Of a stretch of DNA of 64,000 bases, positions 62,536 to 64,000 are shown piece after piece. Under the pieces are notes generated by a model, which did not search any database, was not told the origin of the DNA, and worked only from the letters and a program-made list of their open reading frames with translations. The stretch comes from Phylloscopus collybita. Its lineage: Eukaryota > Chordata > Aves > Passeriformes > Phylloscopidae. The position numbers and the translations under genes are program-made. Every line of letters begins with the position of its first letter. Positions within the stretch are counted from its first letter, which is position 1. The stretch lies in the NCBI GenBank assembly GCA_027886175.1, contig JAJNNQ010000024.1, positions 30,111,001 through 30,175,000 of the forward strand. Direction: 5' to 3'.

Positions 62536-64000
62536 GGCAACAGCTTCTTCCACTGTTCAGATGGGTGGCAGCTGGAGCAAAGGCTGCACACTTTGTCTGC
62601 ATTTCCTTCTTTCTGGGGTGCTGCACATGGACCATAGCAAAAGACTGTTCCATGGTGGGCCTGGGCTCATTGCTTTCACTTCTATAGGCGAATTCTTCAG
62701 TCTCATTAAATACTGTTGCTGTGGGATCACCAGGGATGAGAGTTGATCTACTACTGTGTGTATGGGGGAGATGTCCTCTCGATTTCCTTATGCTCTGTGC
62801 ATGTGCACACCTACATGTGCATGCATGCTTTCTTTTCCCTCCAACAAGGATGCTGCCACAGTTCTGGTCTGTCATTAATTAAAGAGGTTTGGCAGGTGTG
62901 ACTGGCCTCCTCTGTGATATGACAACAGGAATGGAGTCTCACCTGGGGTATAAATCTCTCAACAGGTTGAGCTTTGTTAAGCTTTCCCTAAACTGGTTGC
63001 TCTTTCCTCATTCTTCATGCCCAGCTCTGATCCCAAGGCTGTGTCACCTACCCTCTCCTCCCCCTGAGGGGAGGCTACTTGAAACAAGAGCCACTGGCAC
63101 GATCTCAATCTGCATTACGCACAGTGCTCTGGAGAGGTGCTCGAAGCTTGCTGCCACTCCCAGGTCTGGGACAAAACACCCTTGGCATAGTAAAGGCTCC
63201 CTTTTCAAGCTGCCTTTGTGGCATTGGTAGATCTTGGGTGTCCCCCCTTTCTTGGGATACACCATACATGTGTACACCCAGCTGTTACGTTTGCCAACAG
63301 CTCTGGGACACATCGATCTCTACATTTGCTTGACCCTCCCTGCTTTCTCCCTGAGGGAAACAGAGTTTGGCAGGATTATGCACATCCTCCAAAAAGGGTA
63401 CCTCTGCTGCCATGGGATTCTTCAGGAGAGGATCAGAGCAGCGTGGGTCATGCAGTGCCTGTTCTGCTCCTCCCAGCCCTTGTCTGGTCCACCCACAGAA
63501 ACCCTGCTGAGCCTCTTCTTCCTCAGGGAAGCACAGGAAAGTACTGCAGGCTTTAATCAAAAGTGCTTCCAAGGAAAGCCTTAGCCTATTTGACTGGACC
63601 ACCTGGGCACAAATGGTCCTCTTCTCAGGAGCTAACTTGGGGACCTTGGTATAACAGAACACATTTCTTGCAGTGAGCTTGCCACACTCTTTTCTTACAA
63701 ATACTCAGACTTCTGCTGCAATGGTGTTTGCACTGAACTTTATGGGGTATCAAGAGAGCAAGGGTGATGTCCTTAAAAAACAGGATTATCCATTTCACAG
63801 GACAAACAGAGATACCAGAATTTAAGCAGTTTAGGCAAAGAGCTGTGGAACCCTGTAACCAATCACACTGCAAACAGCCACTTTTGAATTTAAAAACTAG
63901 TTAATCGTAACTAGTAATCCGTAAAGAAAAACGGAACTCATTTTAAAAATTAAGGTAGATGCACTGCCCTTGGGAAGTTGGAGGAGTTTACTGCAGTATC
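62536..64000. other. SCNN1A 3' untranslated region and downstream flank
   Basis: It starts with the short 3' untranslated region. Beyond about 62.9 kb I recognise no exon or repeat. From memory LTBR and TNFRSF1A neighbour SCNN1A in mammals, but none of their cysteine-rich repeats is visible here. Confidence 0.6.
62878..62883 (+). terminator. SCNN1A: candidate SCNN1A poly(A) signal ATTAAA
   Basis: ATTAAA is followed by a GT-rich stretch (GGTTTGGCAGGTGTGACTGG), the expected downstream element. An earlier ATTAAA at 62705-62710 is the alternative. The 3' untranslated region would be about 0.2-0.35 kb. Confidence 0.5.

Noticed and set aside
63044..63584. Frames on both strands downstream of SCNN1A considered as exons of a TNF-receptor-family neighbour
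   Set aside because: There is no cysteine-rich repeat pattern and no splice-consistent exon.

Overview
The window is vertebrate nuclear DNA, and it looks avian. It has three multi-exon protein-coding genes with GT-AG (and one GC-AG) introns, two CpG-island promoters, and several CR1-type LINE fragments, the dominant interspersed repeat of birds and reptiles. The epithelial sodium channel protein closely follows what I recall of chicken alpha-ENaC. I see no bacterial, phage, CRISPR or operon-like structure and no intact retrovirus. I do not see an undescribed multi-gene system. The interest lies in gene structure, splice-site architecture, repeats and gene order.

Layout. Positions 1-20.95 kb hold the 5' half of KPNA1 (importin alpha-5) on the minus strand. 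Five coding exons (188 residues) lie between 1176 and 8079, and an intron of about 12.7 kb leads to a non-coding exon 1 in a CpG island at 20.3-21.4 kb. The 3' half of KPNA1 lies off the left edge. FBXO40, a muscle F-box protein, runs on the plus strand as three coding exons. These are a predicted exon contributing only three codons (24706-24791), one large exon (30748-32646) and a last exon (33175-33372). Its final intron has a GC donor. About 20 kb with no recognisable gene follows (33.4-54.9 kb), carrying CR1 fragments and simple repeats. SCNN1A, the alpha subunit of ENaC, then runs on the plus strand. Its twelve coding exons (55953-62535) join without a frame break into 622 residues. Its GC-rich 5' region carries a pure (GGCCCC)n array. 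The last 1.4 kb is 3' flank.

The three genes do not form a pathway. KPNA1 is a nuclear import adaptor, FBXO40 a muscle SCF ubiquitin-ligase subunit and SCNN1A an apical sodium channel subunit. From memory, the human orthologues of KPNA1 and FBXO40 are on 3q and that of SCNN1A is on 12p, so the window would cross a conserved-synteny breakpoint between 33.4 and 55 kb. Exon boundaries were set by hand from splice consensus, reading-frame phase and recalled human proteins. Untranslated exons, transcription starts and poly(A) sites are the least certain parts.
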